DNA of 34,773 bases from the NCBI GenBank assembly GCA_017453885.1, contig JAFTDZ010000109.1, forward strand, positions 1 to 34,773, in the 5' to 3' direction. Positions 8,916 through 18,196 of the stretch are shown here, in pieces. The translations under genes were made by a program, and so were the position numbers. The stretch comes from Clostridia bacterium. Its GTDB lineage: Bacteria; Bacillota; Clostridia; Christensenellales; Borkfalkiaceae. Position 1 is the first letter of the stretch, and every line of letters begins with the position of its first letter. The notes under the pieces were generated by a model. That model saw nothing but the letters and a program-made list of their open reading frames with translations. It was not told the origin of the DNA and did not search any database.

Positions 8916-10541
8916 TTAAAGCATTCCCGCATTTCTTAACGCAGTATTCCACATTGCGTTATTATTCGCAGTGTAATAATCAATAGCGTTCTGATACAAA
9001 TCCTGCGCACTCGTATTTGTATAAACGAAAGTATTGAAAATATCGCTCGTATTACTTCCCGCCAGAATATTAAATCCGCCGTAACGTTGAAAGTCCGACA
9101 CTTTATTGTTTAATATCCTTGTAAACGGCGTCTGTAAATATTCGCTTACTTTGGTCTGCAAATACAACGTTGCCGATTGCTTTTTGTTGAGTTCGGCATA
9201 TTTTTCGGAACTCTGCGTCATGAAATCATATTTATACGGAAGTTTCCCGCCAGAAGAATAGCATGCAAACAGTTCGTTGGCTCTATCGGTAGCCATGTAT
9301 CTTACGAAATCTATCGCAAGATCTTTTGCCGTCGCATAAGAAGGTATAACGGTATGACAACTTCCGTTATTGGTGTACATAACGCCCCTTGCTTCTTTAA
9401 CTCTGTCGAAATCTTTTTGAGAAACGCCGCTGACCGAAGAACCGGTCTTGCCTGCATCTATCTCATCTATCACTTCGCAAAGAGTCGTATCGTCGTTTAT
9501 CGTATCGAGTTTTTCTATAAGAGAACTTACAACCGGCGTTCTCATCATAGACATTGTATCCGTATATCCTTCCGACTTATATCCTTCGGCGAGATCTTTC
9601 ATTTCATTCGAGAACCAGTCTCCCGAAAACATAAATAAACCGCGTCTTAAAAGCAGATAACTTTGTCCCGTTATAAAATCACGGTTGGGCGAACTTCTGT
9701 CGTAATAGCCGTTTGCTTCGTCTAAAAGTCTATCAAGTATTTCCCAACTTCTCATTCTTCCTTTTTCATAAAGAACATTTATGGAATTACGCACTCCGTC
9801 TTCGTCTATCGCATACGAAAAGTTTTCAAAATTCTGAACCCCTTCGTATTGTGCCCACCATTGAGCCGTAATATATTCGCTATACGTTATTTGCGACGCT
9901 ATATAAGAATACGTAAAGGGATATTCGGCGTTCGAGCCGTTCCAACTTTTGACTTTATCCATTATCCCGAACATTTCTTCGGTCGTTCTCGGGACGTTAA
10001 GTCCGAGTTCTTCGAATAAAGTCGCATTATAAACTATTCCGCCGACACCGAGATTCCACGGAACGGAATTATAGTACGTTTTAGTCTCGCCGTAAGGCGT
10101 AAACCCGAGTGACGAATAAACGCTAGGAAGCAGTTTATCTTTGAATTTGACGTTCTCGCCCGGTACGTCCGATTCCAAGATGCAATCGGATATTTCAACG
10201 AGATCTTTCGTACCGAAATAAGAGTCGAGATTTCCGGACATTATAAGATCTATCGTGTTGCCTTTCCCTGCTGCCATACGATCTTCGCCGTAATTCGTCT
10301 GATCGTTTATCACGGTGAAATAAGAATAATTCGGATACTTTTCCTGCACCCAATCGAGCGTCCCGAAGTCTTTTAATAATTCTTCAAGCCACTCGTAGCC
10401 GTAACCCGCATTCCAAAGATAAACTTCAAGCGTGTTATCGTCGTCGGATGCAACATTTTTTTGGGCACATCCAAAAAAACCCGTCATTACAACGATAAGA
10501 GAAATAAACAAACTAATTTTTCTTAAAAATCTCTTTTTCAT
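8916..10541 (-). CDS. ABC transporter sugar-binding lipoprotein (extracellular solute-binding protein family 1 type)
   Basis: 541 aa, with AGGAAAGG just before the ATG. The signal peptide ends in TGFFGC, a lipobox, so the protein is tethered outside the membrane. The mature part opens with TLEVYLWNAGYGYEWLEEL, the usual first strand and helix of the large family-1 (UgpB/MalE/LplA-like) oligosaccharide-binding proteins, and later has the GGIVYNATLFEELGL block and a C-terminal FVRYMATDRANELF block seen in this family. The length is at the large end, like LplA-type binding proteins. It lies directly downstream of two permease genes but is set off by a 118-bp gap with its own predicted promoter, which would allow higher expression of the binding protein. 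The substrate is presumably an oligosaccharide released by the neighbouring enzymes. Confidence 0.9.
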   Translation of the reverse strand: MKKRFLRKISLFISLIVVMTGFFGCAQKNVASDDDNTLEVYLWNAGYGYEWLEELLKDFGTLDWVQEKYPNYSYFTVINDQTNYGEDRMAAGKGNTIDLIMSGNLDSYFGTKDLVEISDCILESDVPGENVKFKDKLLPSVYSSLGFTPYGETKTYYNSVPWNLGVGGIVYNATLFEELGLNVPRTTEEMFGIMDKVKSWNGSNAEYPFTYSYIASQITYSEYITAQWWAQYEGVQNFENFSYAIDEDGVRNSINVLYEKGRMRSWEILDRLLDEANGYYDRSSPNRDFITGQSYLLLRRGLFMFSGDWFSNEMKDLAEGYKSEGYTDTMSMMRTPVVSSLIEKLDTINDDTTLCEVIDEIDAGKTGSSVSGVSQKDFDRVKEARGVMYTNNGSCHTVIPSYATAKDLAIDFVRYMATDRANELFACYSSGGKLPYKYDFMTQSSEKYAELNKKQSATLYLQTKVSEYLQTPFTRILNNKVSDFQRYGGFNILAGSNTSDIFNTFVYTNTSAQDLYQNAIDYYTANNNAMWNTALRNAGML

Positions 10542-10588
10542 AAAAACCTTTCCTTATTTATAATTTTTTGTTTGTTTCATCTTTAATT

Positions 10589-10617
10589 ATTATAAACCAA
10601 AAACTATTTTTTGGCAA
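10589..10617 (-). promoter_or_regulatory. Internal sigma-A-type promoter with overlapping palindrome, upstream of the binding-protein gene
   Basis: On the minus strand, -35 TTGCCA (10617-10612), a 17-bp spacer and -10 TATAAT (10594-10589) precede the binding-protein ATG by 47 bp. A perfect palindrome, CCAAAAA-N4-TTTTTGG (10597-10614), covers the end of the -35 box and the spacer, so it could be an operator. It could also fold in read-through RNA from the permease genes. Confidence 0.6.
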
Positions 10618-10659
10618 TATCAAAAAAATGAAAACGAATTCCAGAAATTGTCATGCTTA

Positions 10660-11571
10660 TTAGCCTTTCAATCCACCAACGCTCAAACTCGTCATCATTT
10701 TATTCGAGAAAACGAGAAACACGAGCAACATCGGAATCATAGCGGTGACAAGTCCTGCATAATATATTGAGGTCTTCCCCGTCCTTAAAAGCGTATTTTG
10801 CACGGAATACATCCCGGCCGAAATAGTAAGATAAGACGGCATATACAAAAGCGATGTCATCGCGTCATTCCAACTTGCTATAAAAGCATTTACGAGCAAT
10901 ACGGTTATCATAGGTATCGCCTGCGGCAACATTATCTTGAAAAATACTGTAAATTCTCCGCCGCCGTCTATATATACCGCTTCCGCATAAGACATAGGTA
11001 AATTTTTGAAAAAACCATAATACAGAAGAAACGTCGTTCCCCCGCTACCGAGCGAACCCACTATAAAAAATAAGGGATTATTATAAAGTCCAAGGTCCTG
11101 ATAAAGCTTGAACCACGCTCCGCCTGTTCCGACTATCGGAATTATCATTCTGAACATTATAACAGCATATATAATATTCCTGCCGCGAAACTTAAAACGT
11201 GAAATAACATATGGATACCACGTTCCCAACAGTACCGACAACGGTAAAGGTAACAAAAATTGCCAAATATTGTTCCAAATCATATCAACCAAAGTAATAC
11301 CGCCGGGCGTTCTTATCATTTTATAAACATCGATATAATTCTGGAATCTCCAAGTTTTCGGCAGTTTAAATGCATTGCCGTTTACAAGATCGAGATTATA
11401 TTCAACAAACGGTTTGAAAGAATTTGTAATAAGCCAAAACAACATATACAATATGCTTGCCGAATACAATGAAAAAATTATGAAAAAGATTGTAAACACC
11501 ACTCTTTCTCCGCGCGATCTTCTAATTTTTTCTTTTCTGTATTTCGAGTTTATTCTAACATTATTTCTCAT
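10660..11571 (-). CDS. Carbohydrate ABC transporter permease (MalG/UgpE type)
   Basis: 303 aa from the ATG at 11571, which has GGAG 9 nt upstream; a TTG at 11592 that overlaps the previous stop is possible but fits a ribosome site less well. It is an inner-membrane protein with about six hydrophobic segments, and carries the cytoplasmic coupling loop (EAA motif) SYAEAVYIDGGGEFTVFFKI-LP near residues 205-228, which contacts the ATPase. The N-terminus, with a first helix followed by a long external loop mentioning FKPFVEYN, is typical of the second permease of CUT1 sugar importers. It pairs with the permease encoded just upstream and the binding lipoprotein just downstream. No ATPase gene is in the cluster, so a shared MsmX-like ATPase is inferred. 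Confidence 0.92.
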   Translation of the reverse strand: MRNNVRINSKYRKEKIRRSRGERVVFTIFFIIFSLYSASILYMLFWLITNSFKPFVEYNLDLVNGNAFKLPKTWRFQNYIDVYKMIRTPGGITLVDMIWNNIWQFLLPLPLSVLLGTWYPYVISRFKFRGRNIIYAVIMFRMIIPIVGTGGAWFKLYQDLGLYNNPLFFIVGSLGSGGTTFLLYYGFFKNLPMSYAEAVYIDGGGEFTVFFKIMLPQAIPMITVLLVNAFIASWNDAMTSLLYMPSYLTISAGMYSVQNTLLRTGKTSIYYAGLVTAMIPMLLVFLVFSNKMMTSLSVGGLKG

Positions 11572-11588
11572 AAATCTTGTCTCCAAAA

Positions 11589-12542
11589 TCAATATTCTAC
11601 AACCGGAACTTTTTCAGTAAGCCATTTCGTAAACAAAATGATCGGCAGTCCTATTGCGGTAAACACCATGCCGGCGGCGGATATCGTGCCGTATGTCCCC
11701 GTTCCCCCGAACGTTCCGTTTCCGTAAACTTCGGTAAACATCCAATACGCTAACGTCGTCGTTTCAAACTTCCCTTGCGTAAAATAAAGTATCGGTCCGC
11801 TTGCTCCGAATATTCCCGCCATGCTTATTATCAACATAGTCGCGAAAGTCGGCCAAATAAGCGGCAGAATAATACTGAAACACTCTCTGAACGGCGTACA
11901 ACCGTCTAATTTCGCCGCTTCTATGACTTCGACGGGAATTCTCGCAAGCGCGCCATGGTAAAAAAGCATTCCCGTAAAGCCCGTCCATATCGTAAAAAAT
12001 ATCAATATAGGCGTCGCCGTCAATGAGTTTTGTAACAATCCTTCCACGGGCAACGGACGGCCTATCATTTCCATGACCACGCCGACCGGACCGTTGGGTT
12101 TTATAAATTCAGCAAAGCAAGCCGCAAGACAAAGTCCGGGAATAATGGCCGGTAAATAGAAAACTATCCTGTAAAATTTCCAACCTAAAATCTTTTTATA
12201 TATGAAAAAAGAAAAAATAAGATTGAGAAACATCATCGCAATATCTTTTGCGAAATACTTGAATGTGTTAAACAGCGCTATCCTGAGCGTACCGTTGGTA
12301 TCTTTCAAGGATTCGAAAACTGCTAAAAAATTGTTGAACGTGAATTCTTTTGTCCTGTTATCCTGAAAAGCAAGTACGAAAGAACTCGTGTTCACGTAAA
12401 CGTAAAACACAAAAAAAGATACTATCGGAAAAAATATTCCACCGATAATAAAAACAGCTCTGTTTTTATTTATCGGTTTTTTTACCGCTCTACCGATTTT
12501 AACCCTTTTATCAGATAACGATTTTTCATCCGTATTAAACAT
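11589..12542 (-). CDS. Carbohydrate ABC transporter permease (MalF/UgpA type)
   Basis: 317 aa. The ATG at 12542 overlaps the end of the GH2 gene by 8 bp and has GGGAG 9 nt upstream, so translation is coupled. The protein has about six membrane segments and the EAA coupling loop IPVEVIEAAKLDGCTPFREC near residues 211-230, followed by FSIILPLIWP, as in first permeases (MalF/UgpA) of CUT1 importers. An N-terminal cytoplasmic stretch rich in Lys and Arg precedes the first helix. With the adjacent second permease it should form the heterodimeric channel that takes up oligosaccharides bound by the downstream lipoprotein. Confidence 0.92.
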   Translation of the reverse strand: MFNTDEKSLSDKRVKIGRAVKKPINKNRAVFIIGGIFFPIVSFFVFYVYVNTSSFVLAFQDNRTKEFTFNNFLAVFESLKDTNGTLRIALFNTFKYFAKDIAMMFLNLIFSFFIYKKILGWKFYRIVFYLPAIIPGLCLAACFAEFIKPNGPVGVVMEMIGRPLPVEGLLQNSLTATPILIFFTIWTGFTGMLFYHGALARIPVEVIEAAKLDGCTPFRECFSIILPLIWPTFATMLIISMAGIFGASGPILYFTQGKFETTTLAYWMFTEVYGNGTFGGTGTYGTISAAGMVFTAIGLPIILFTKWLTEKVPVVEY

Positions 12543-14976
12543 TTGTGCCGTCTCCCAATATTTTATTTATGCTTATAAAAGAAATACTTTTTTTTATGTT
12601 TTCTATATCGCCGAAATACCTGAAAATAATACTCTTTTCTTTTTTATCGGTAAAATCCAAATAGTTTTCACTCAAATCTATATTTTCTGCGCCCGTATCA
12701 ACATATAGCTTGTTGACAAATCCGTTCGCACGTATTTTCACGATGCATTTGTCTTCGTCTTTGCGAAAAACATCAAAAGCAATCGTCGGTTCAACGTATT
12801 TATAGTCTTTCGGTTTCACGAAAAGCATCGTTTCTTTTGAAACCGGTTCATCGTCTTGTCCGAAAAGCTCCGCGACCATAAAAACCGAATCGACTCTTTT
12901 TAAGACGGTTTCGGAAAGTCTAATCCTCCCTATTGTTTTTACGGAAAACCCCAAAACGGAAACCTCGATTATTCCTTCTTCCAAAACGCCAAAACCATTA
13001 TCAGATATTTGCCATCTCGCTATACCATGAAACACATTCCGCGATTCGTTTGCAACCGAGAAAATCACGCTGTCTCCTTCGCATTCCGCTATCAGAAGAA
13101 CGGGAGCATAATATTTTTTCAATTCATAGGAAAGAGCCTTCTTCCTTCCGAAATAATCGACTGAAGAGTGAGATATACAAGGCCAACAATCGTTTAACTG
13201 CCAGTATATCGCTCCCATACATTTACCGCGCGTTTTTCGGAAATACTTTACTCCCTCGCCTATCGCTTGTGCCTGCAATAATTGAGAAAGGTATACCAGT
13301 TCTTTTAATTTTCCAACTTTGCCATACTTATCTTTTACATCGTGTAAGATCTTCTCTATACCGTCGAAGACTCCCGTCCGTTCACGCGAACGCAACACTG
13401 CGGGAATAAGTTCATTGCCGTCTGTTTCGGTAAACATTTTTATCGTGCGAATGTCGGGTAAAGATTCGTATCCAAATTCGGAACAGAACCTCACGTCGTC
13501 GCCTTTATAATAATCAAACGGTTTATCGGCAAACCAAACCCCCCAACAGTGCGAATCCCCGTAAGCGGGATTGTTCGTCTTATCAAAATTGCCCGTATTC
13601 GACGGAGAAGACTGCCAGTAAAATGTTTCGGGAGCGATCTCGCGCATTATTCTCGGAAATTCTTTCTCAAACAACCAAGTATAATCTTTTACTGCGTCTT
13701 TATTCTCCGTTCTGTCCTTTAATTTGTCTTCACCTTCGTTATTACCGCATATCAATCCCAAACACGCTCTGTGTTTTACGGCGTTTACGTTTTCTATCAA
13801 TTCGGCGACGTACTCTTCAAGTCCGCCATCCTCCAAACGAACGTCTTCACACGCTATCATATAGTCAAGCCACACAATCAGCCCATTTTTATCGCAAAAA
13901 TCATAGAAATATTCGTCCGGATAGTATCCTCCGCCCCATACCCTTATCAAATTACAATTCTGAAAAAGCGCGACTTCAAGTACATTCTGAACTTTCTTCC
14001 TTGTTATATGCGACAAGATACTGTCGGCAGGCACGTAATTCGCACCTAAAGCGAATATCTTTACCGAATTGACTTCAATCTCGAATTTTCTACCGATCTC
14101 GTCCGTTTCGACGTTTATTTTCATGGTTCTTAAACCGATATTACGGATGAGCGTATCCACCACCGTTCCGTCCGAAATCATTTCGATTTTTAAGCAATAC
14201 AGGTTTTGTTCGCCGTATCCGCGCGGCCACCACAATTTCGGGGAAGGCACGAATAATTCAACGTCGTTTTTTTCTGTGGTCGCACTCGCTATCTTCTCTT
14301 CCCCATATAAAAGCGTATATCTGAAAATCTCTTTCCCCAATGCATCGGCTTTGACTTTTATGCGCAAAGTCGCGCCGTCCGGACTATGCTCCTGATAAAT
14401 ATCCGTACTCTTTATGCGCGAATCAAAAGACAGCAATTCCGCGCCACCGATTATCCCGATATCCGGTAATACGGGAGCCCAATCCCAACCGAATGTAAAT
14501 ATCGGTTTCCGAATTTGCGCCGCACCTTTCATTGTTATAACTTCCGACCAAACGGGATGTGTTTTTTCTTTTTCCGCAATATATTTTGTAGGAGAGTAAA
14601 ATCGTATTTTCAGACTGTTCTTTCCCAAACGTAATATCTTTTCGCAATCAAATTCATAACTACGAAAAAAATTCTTCGTTCTTCCTATCCGCTGTCCGTT
14701 CAACAATATTTCACAAATCGTATCGAGCCCGCGAAAACGTAAAATCTGTTTTTGCCTTTTTAATTGCTCCGTCCCTACGATAAATTCAGCGTCGAATTCA
14801 TAGTCGTTATCGCTCAAAGCGAGCATTTCCTTTTCGTTTCCGTCATAATACGGATGTCTGATCGCACCGTTATCTATCAGGACGGAAAAAACGGAACAAG
14901 GAGTTTTCGCATAAAAAACGCCGTATTCCCCTACGTTTATACGCCAATTGTCTATTGAATATTTTATCATATCCAA
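12535..14976 (-). CDS. GH2 beta-mannosidase-like glycosidase
   Basis: 813 aa from a TTG with GGAGAA 8 nt upstream; an ATG two codons later (14970) overlaps the upstream stop as ATGA and is a real alternative. Architecture is that of GH2: a jelly-roll sugar-binding domain (about 1-180), an Ig-like domain (about 190-290), and a TIM barrel (about 300-620). NLIRVWGGGYYPDEYFYDFCD and CGNNEGE (acid/base Glu about 414) and RFCSEFGYESLP (nucleophile Glu about 500) match beta-mannosidases rather than beta-galactosidases. There is no signal peptide, so it acts in the cytoplasm, presumably removing terminal beta-mannosyl residues from imported oligosaccharides. Beta-mannosidase is the best fit, but GH2 exo-glucosaminidases share some motifs. 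Confidence 0.9.
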   Translation of the reverse strand: MDMIKYSIDNWRINVGEYGVFYAKTPCSVFSVLIDNGAIRHPYYDGNEKEMLALSDNDYEFDAEFIVGTEQLKRQKQILRFRGLDTICEILLNGQRIGRTKNFFRSYEFDCEKILRLGKNSLKIRFYSPTKYIAEKEKTHPVWSEVITMKGAAQIRKPIFTFGWDWAPVLPDIGIIGGAELLSFDSRIKSTDIYQEHSPDGATLRIKVKADALGKEIFRYTLLYGEEKIASATTEKNDVELFVPSPKLWWPRGYGEQNLYCLKIEMISDGTVVDTLIRNIGLRTMKINVETDEIGRKFEIEVNSVKIFALGANYVPADSILSHITRKKVQNVLEVALFQNCNLIRVWGGGYYPDEYFYDFCDKNGLIVWLDYMIACEDVRLEDGGLEEYVAELIENVNAVKHRACLGLICGNNEGEDKLKDRTENKDAVKDYTWLFEKEFPRIMREIAPETFYWQSSPSNTGNFDKTNNPAYGDSHCWGVWFADKPFDYYKGDDVRFCSEFGYESLPDIRTIKMFTETDGNELIPAVLRSRERTGVFDGIEKILHDVKDKYGKVGKLKELVYLSQLLQAQAIGEGVKYFRKTRGKCMGAIYWQLNDCWPCISHSSVDYFGRKKALSYELKKYYAPVLLIAECEGDSVIFSVANESRNVFHGIARWQISDNGFGVLEEGIIEVSVLGFSVKTIGRIRLSETVLKRVDSVFMVAELFGQDDEPVSKETMLFVKPKDYKYVEPTIAFDVFRKDEDKCIVKIRANGFVNKLYVDTGAENIDLSENYLDFTDKKEKSIIFRYFGDIENIKKSISFISINKILGDGTNV

Positions 14977-16301
14977 TTTTGATATTCTCCGATAAGATTT
15001 TTATATTGATAAAAAGAATTTTTCGGATATCTCTTGCAAGTTTCGAAATCGACGTAAACAAGCCCGAATCTACGGGTAAATCCCGACGACCACTCGAAAT
15101 TGTCCATTAAAGTCCACACGTAGTAACCTCTTACATCCACACCGTCGCACTTCGCTTTTATTAGTTCCGCCAGATACCGCCTTATGTATTCCGTCCTTAT
15201 CTGGTCTTCAACTTTTCCATCTATAAGACATTCGGAAAGAGAACAACCGTTTTCAGTCACATAGACGGGCTTGCCGTACCTTTTCTGCATGAATTTCGGG
15301 CCGTAATACATCGCTTTCGCCGTATTCATATAATCTCCCGACATATCGCCGAAAGTCGCGTTTGGAGAAGGTTTGGAAAAAACTATTTCGCCTAAAGCGT
15401 TCAGCTCCACGTTAGTCCCTATGTAAATGTTAAGACCGAGAAAATCGGGAATGCATTTTATGTATTCCATATCCCCGTCTTTAACAAAAGAAAGGTCAAT
15501 GTTTTGCTTTTCCACAAGTCTTTCGTCGTACTTGCCGAAAAATACGGGATCCCAAAATGTCGTATTACCAAACAACTCGTCGCCACACGTAAACATCGCT
15601 TTATACGCCGCGGCTTCCGCTTTCGCTTCGTTGGGTATAAGCGTTCTCGTCGTATTAACCATGCCGACTTTCACTTTGCATTTTGAATACTTTCTTAAAG
15701 AATAAGTCGCTGCCGCATTACAAAGCAACAAATTATGTAGGCATTCAAACGCTTGTTGCTTGCTCATTGCCGCATATCCGTTTCCGACGGGACGAAGACA
15801 CATAAAATCAATTACCGCTTCCGCTTCGTTCATAACGGAAAATAATTCTACTCTGTCACCGAAATTTTCAGCAACGATCTTCCCATATTCTTCAAACCTC
15901 TCTACGATTTCCCGATTTGAAAAACCGCCGTCCTCAAAAAGTTTTACGGGCATATCCCAATGGAAAAGCGTTACCATTGGCTTGATGTTTCTCTCAATTA
16001 ATCCGTCGATAAGTTTGTTATAATAATCTATTCCTTCTTTATTAACGGAACCGAAACCGTCAGGTTGTATCCTCGGCCACGATATCGAAAATCTATAACT
16101 GTTTACTCCGAGTTCTTTCAATAAATCCAAATCTTCCTGAACTTTATTATAAGAGTCGCACGCTTTGAAACAGGTCATCCCGTTTTGTATAAGACCTTTG
16201 CGCGAAAATTCGTCCCAGATTGACAAGCCCTTTCCGCCTTTATTATATGCGCCTTCGATTTGAGTCGCACTTGTTGCAACGCCGAATAAAAATTTATCCA
16301 T
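14967..16301 (-). CDS. GH1 beta-glycosidase (beta-glucosidase family)
   Basis: 444 aa, the normal family length, with GGAG 7 nt before the ATG. The GH1 N-terminal signature FLFGVATSATQIEGA is at residues 4-18 and the RFSISWPRIQP strand at about 70-80. The acid/base Glu is in the sequence VMNEAEAV (about 159); the usual NEP is NEA here. The nucleophile is in YVTENGCS (Glu about 350), and the aglycone-end WTLMDNFEWSSGF and GLVYVDFET blocks are intact. There is no signal peptide, so it is cytoplasmic. It lies between the TIM-barrel isomerase gene and the beta-mannosidase gene. The likely job is release of beta-linked glucose or a related sugar from an imported oligosaccharide or aryl glycoside. 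Lack of a family-6-phosphate recognition site was not tested. Confidence 0.93.
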   Translation of the reverse strand: MDKFLFGVATSATQIEGAYNKGGKGLSIWDEFSRKGLIQNGMTCFKACDSYNKVQEDLDLLKELGVNSYRFSISWPRIQPDGFGSVNKEGIDYYNKLIDGLIERNIKPMVTLFHWDMPVKLFEDGGFSNREIVERFEEYGKIVAENFGDRVELFSVMNEAEAVIDFMCLRPVGNGYAAMSKQQAFECLHNLLLCNAAATYSLRKYSKCKVKVGMVNTTRTLIPNEAKAEAAAYKAMFTCGDELFGNTTFWDPVFFGKYDERLVEKQNIDLSFVKDGDMEYIKCIPDFLGLNIYIGTNVELNALGEIVFSKPSPNATFGDMSGDYMNTAKAMYYGPKFMQKRYGKPVYVTENGCSLSECLIDGKVEDQIRTEYIRRYLAELIKAKCDGVDVRGYYVWTLMDNFEWSSGFTRRFGLVYVDFETCKRYPKNSFYQYKNLIGEYQNWI

Positions 16302-16315
16302 AGTGTTCTCCGTAA

Positions 16316-17155
16316 TTATATTTCAGCCTTTAAAAATGTTACCGCTTTACGAATATCTGAAACAGGATCTTCGCCGACTTCTCTCTCGACCGTCAAAAAT
16401 CCGTCGTAACCGACCGATTTCAATGCGGCGATATAATCTTTCCACGGAACGTCGCCGTCGCCGAGCGGCGTTTCGATGAAAAAACCTTCTTCGGATTGAT
16501 GTTCTACTCCGATCACATCCGAAATATAAAACGCTTCCGAATTTATCTTTTTTAATAATTTACCGTCTTTAGCGTGAGTGTGTACGATATAATCTTTAAG
16601 GTTTTTTACGCCTTCGACGGGATTTTCGCCTTGAACCATAGCAAGATTTGCGGGATCGAAATTCACGCCTTTACCTTTACTGTCGATCTCATCGAGAAAA
16701 CTTTTAAGCCGTGCGGAAGGTTCGGGACCTGTTTCGATTGCGAAATGTGCGCCAACATTTGCCGCACAGTCCGCTAATTCCTTATAAACGGACGCCATCG
16801 TTTCATACATCTTCGTATTTCTGTTTTCGGGAATCACGCCGATATGCGTCGTGATAGCGTTCACCCCGAACTCTTCGGCAAGATCAACGACTTTTTTCTG
16901 ATGTTCTATCTGTTCACGCATTTCATCGGGAAAATAAAACATTCTGTGTCCCATATCTCCGCACAACGCGGAAATTTCCATTTCGTTATCCGCTAAAAAT
17001 GCTTTTATGTTTTTAATTTCATCTTTGCTCATGCCGACGTATATCGTAGGGCTGCCGGCATATATCTGAAATCCGTTCACACCCATTTTTTTCGCAAGCA
17101 AAACGCCTTCTTTGAATTCCTTTCTCAAACTTTCGAGAAAAATACCTATTTTCAT
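16316..17155 (-). CDS. Sugar isomerase/epimerase-like TIM barrel (xylose isomerase-like AP2 superfamily)
   Basis: 279 aa. The ATG overlaps the upstream stop as ATGA and follows GGAGGTGGAG. The fold family is evident from KIGIFLESLRKEFKEG at the start, AIETGPEP (metal ligand Glu at about 140), GVNFDPANL (Asp), VHTHAKDG (His and Asp) and GFLTVEREVG (Glu) near the end: the Glu/Asp/His/Glu metal-binding set of xylose-isomerase-like barrels such as IolE, IolI and DgpC. It is cytoplasmic. It sits after two Gfo/Idh oxidoreductases. In known gut pathways such barrels epimerise keto-sugars or eliminate the aglycone from 3-keto-glycosides; either role would fit here. The exact reaction cannot be read from the sequence. 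Confidence 0.87.
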   Translation of the reverse strand: MKIGIFLESLRKEFKEGVLLAKKMGVNGFQIYAGSPTIYVGMSKDEIKNIKAFLADNEMEISALCGDMGHRMFYFPDEMREQIEHQKKVVDLAEEFGVNAITTHIGVIPENRNTKMYETMASVYKELADCAANVGAHFAIETGPEPSARLKSFLDEIDSKGKGVNFDPANLAMVQGENPVEGVKNLKDYIVHTHAKDGKLLKKINSEAFYISDVIGVEHQSEEGFFIETPLGDGDVPWKDYIAALKSVGYDGFLTVEREVGEDPVSDIRKAVTFLKAEI

Positions 17156-18195
17156 TTATTATCTCCACCTCCAAAAATGATTTTTTCTCCGCTTTTAGCG
17201 CTTTCATAAATGCTGTTTATTATTTTTTGTGTTTTCAGTGCTTCTCGCGCGCTTATTTCAAGCCTTTCTTTACCTTGCAACGCTTTGTAGAACTGTTCTA
17301 TTTGCCTTACGTGCATAAAACCCCAGTAATCTTTTCCGCCGCCATAAACTACGTCGGGGGCTGTCGTTTCCGCTCTTTCGGTACTTCCGTTGTTATACTC
17401 TATATAAGCATAGTCGTAAGTTAAAAAAGCCTTGCCTTTCTCAGCGAAGAATTTTATTGCCACAGGTTCGTCGCAACCGTAATTATTCATACAATAAAAA
17501 CCGTATTTAACCCCGTTTTTATATTCGATCATGCCTTCCGCGGTATCTTCGACCGTTACCGTTTTATGGCCGCGGTTAGCGATACTTGCGCCTATGCTGA
17601 CAATCTCGTCGTCGATTATCCAGTTTGCAAGATCGAGCGAATGTATGACCTGATCGATAACTACACCGCCGCCTTCTTTATCCCAAGTCCCTTTCCAGTC
17701 GGATTCCGAATAATAAGAGTCGGGACGCGACCATGTAAGTGTGGAAACCACGCTTTCGATTTTACCGAGTTTCCCGCTCGCAACAGCCTTTTTTACGAGC
17801 ACGGAAGAATCGTTATAGCGACATTGAAATATTACGCCGTACAATAGATTTTTCCGTTCCGCCATTTCTACGGTTTTCAGGCAATCTTCATATCCGATCC
17901 CCATCGGCTTTTCGGTCAAAACGGCAATACCTTTTTCAAAACACGCTCTCGCCATAGGCGTATGAAGATAATGTGGCGTGCATATATGAACGGCGTCGGG
18001 TTTTTCCTTGTCGAGCATTTCAATATAGTCGGTATACGCTCTGCAACCGTATTTCCCCGCCGTTTCTTTTGCCCGATCGGTTTTAATATCGCACACTGCG
18101 ACGAGTTCGGCAATGTCTTTCAGATATTTTATCGCGCCGAGATGCATAACGCTTATCCGTCCGACGCCGATCACAGCTATCCTTAATTTGTCCAT
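17152..18195 (-). CDS. Gfo/Idh/MocA-family NAD(P)-dependent oxidoreductase (second copy)
   Basis: 347 aa. Its ATG lies 1 bp after the stop of the first oxidoreductase. The N-terminal Rossmann domain starts RIAVIGVGRISVMHL, followed by VCDIKTDRA. The family EKP motif is in VLTEKPMGIG (about 95-104, Lys catalytic), and VVIDQVIHSLDLANWI (about 175-190) holds the conserved His/Asp catalytic segment that begins the C-terminal dehydratase-like domain. It would oxidise or reduce a secondary hydroxyl of a sugar or polyol in the cytoplasm using NAD(H) or NADP(H). It is only distantly similar to the adjacent oxidoreductase, so two different substrates or a hetero-oligomer are possible. Confidence 0.92.
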   Translation of the reverse strand: MDKLRIAVIGVGRISVMHLGAIKYLKDIAELVAVCDIKTDRAKETAGKYGCRAYTDYIEMLDKEKPDAVHICTPHYLHTPMARACFEKGIAVLTEKPMGIGYEDCLKTVEMAERKNLLYGVIFQCRYNDSSVLVKKAVASGKLGKIESVVSTLTWSRPDSYYSESDWKGTWDKEGGGVVIDQVIHSLDLANWIIDDEIVSIGASIANRGHKTVTVEDTAEGMIEYKNGVKYGFYCMNNYGCDEPVAIKFFAEKGKAFLTYDYAYIEYNNGSTERAETTAPDVVYGGGKDYWGFMHVRQIEQFYKALQGKERLEISAREALKTQKIINSIYESAKSGEKIIFGGGDNK

Positions 18196-18196
18196 A

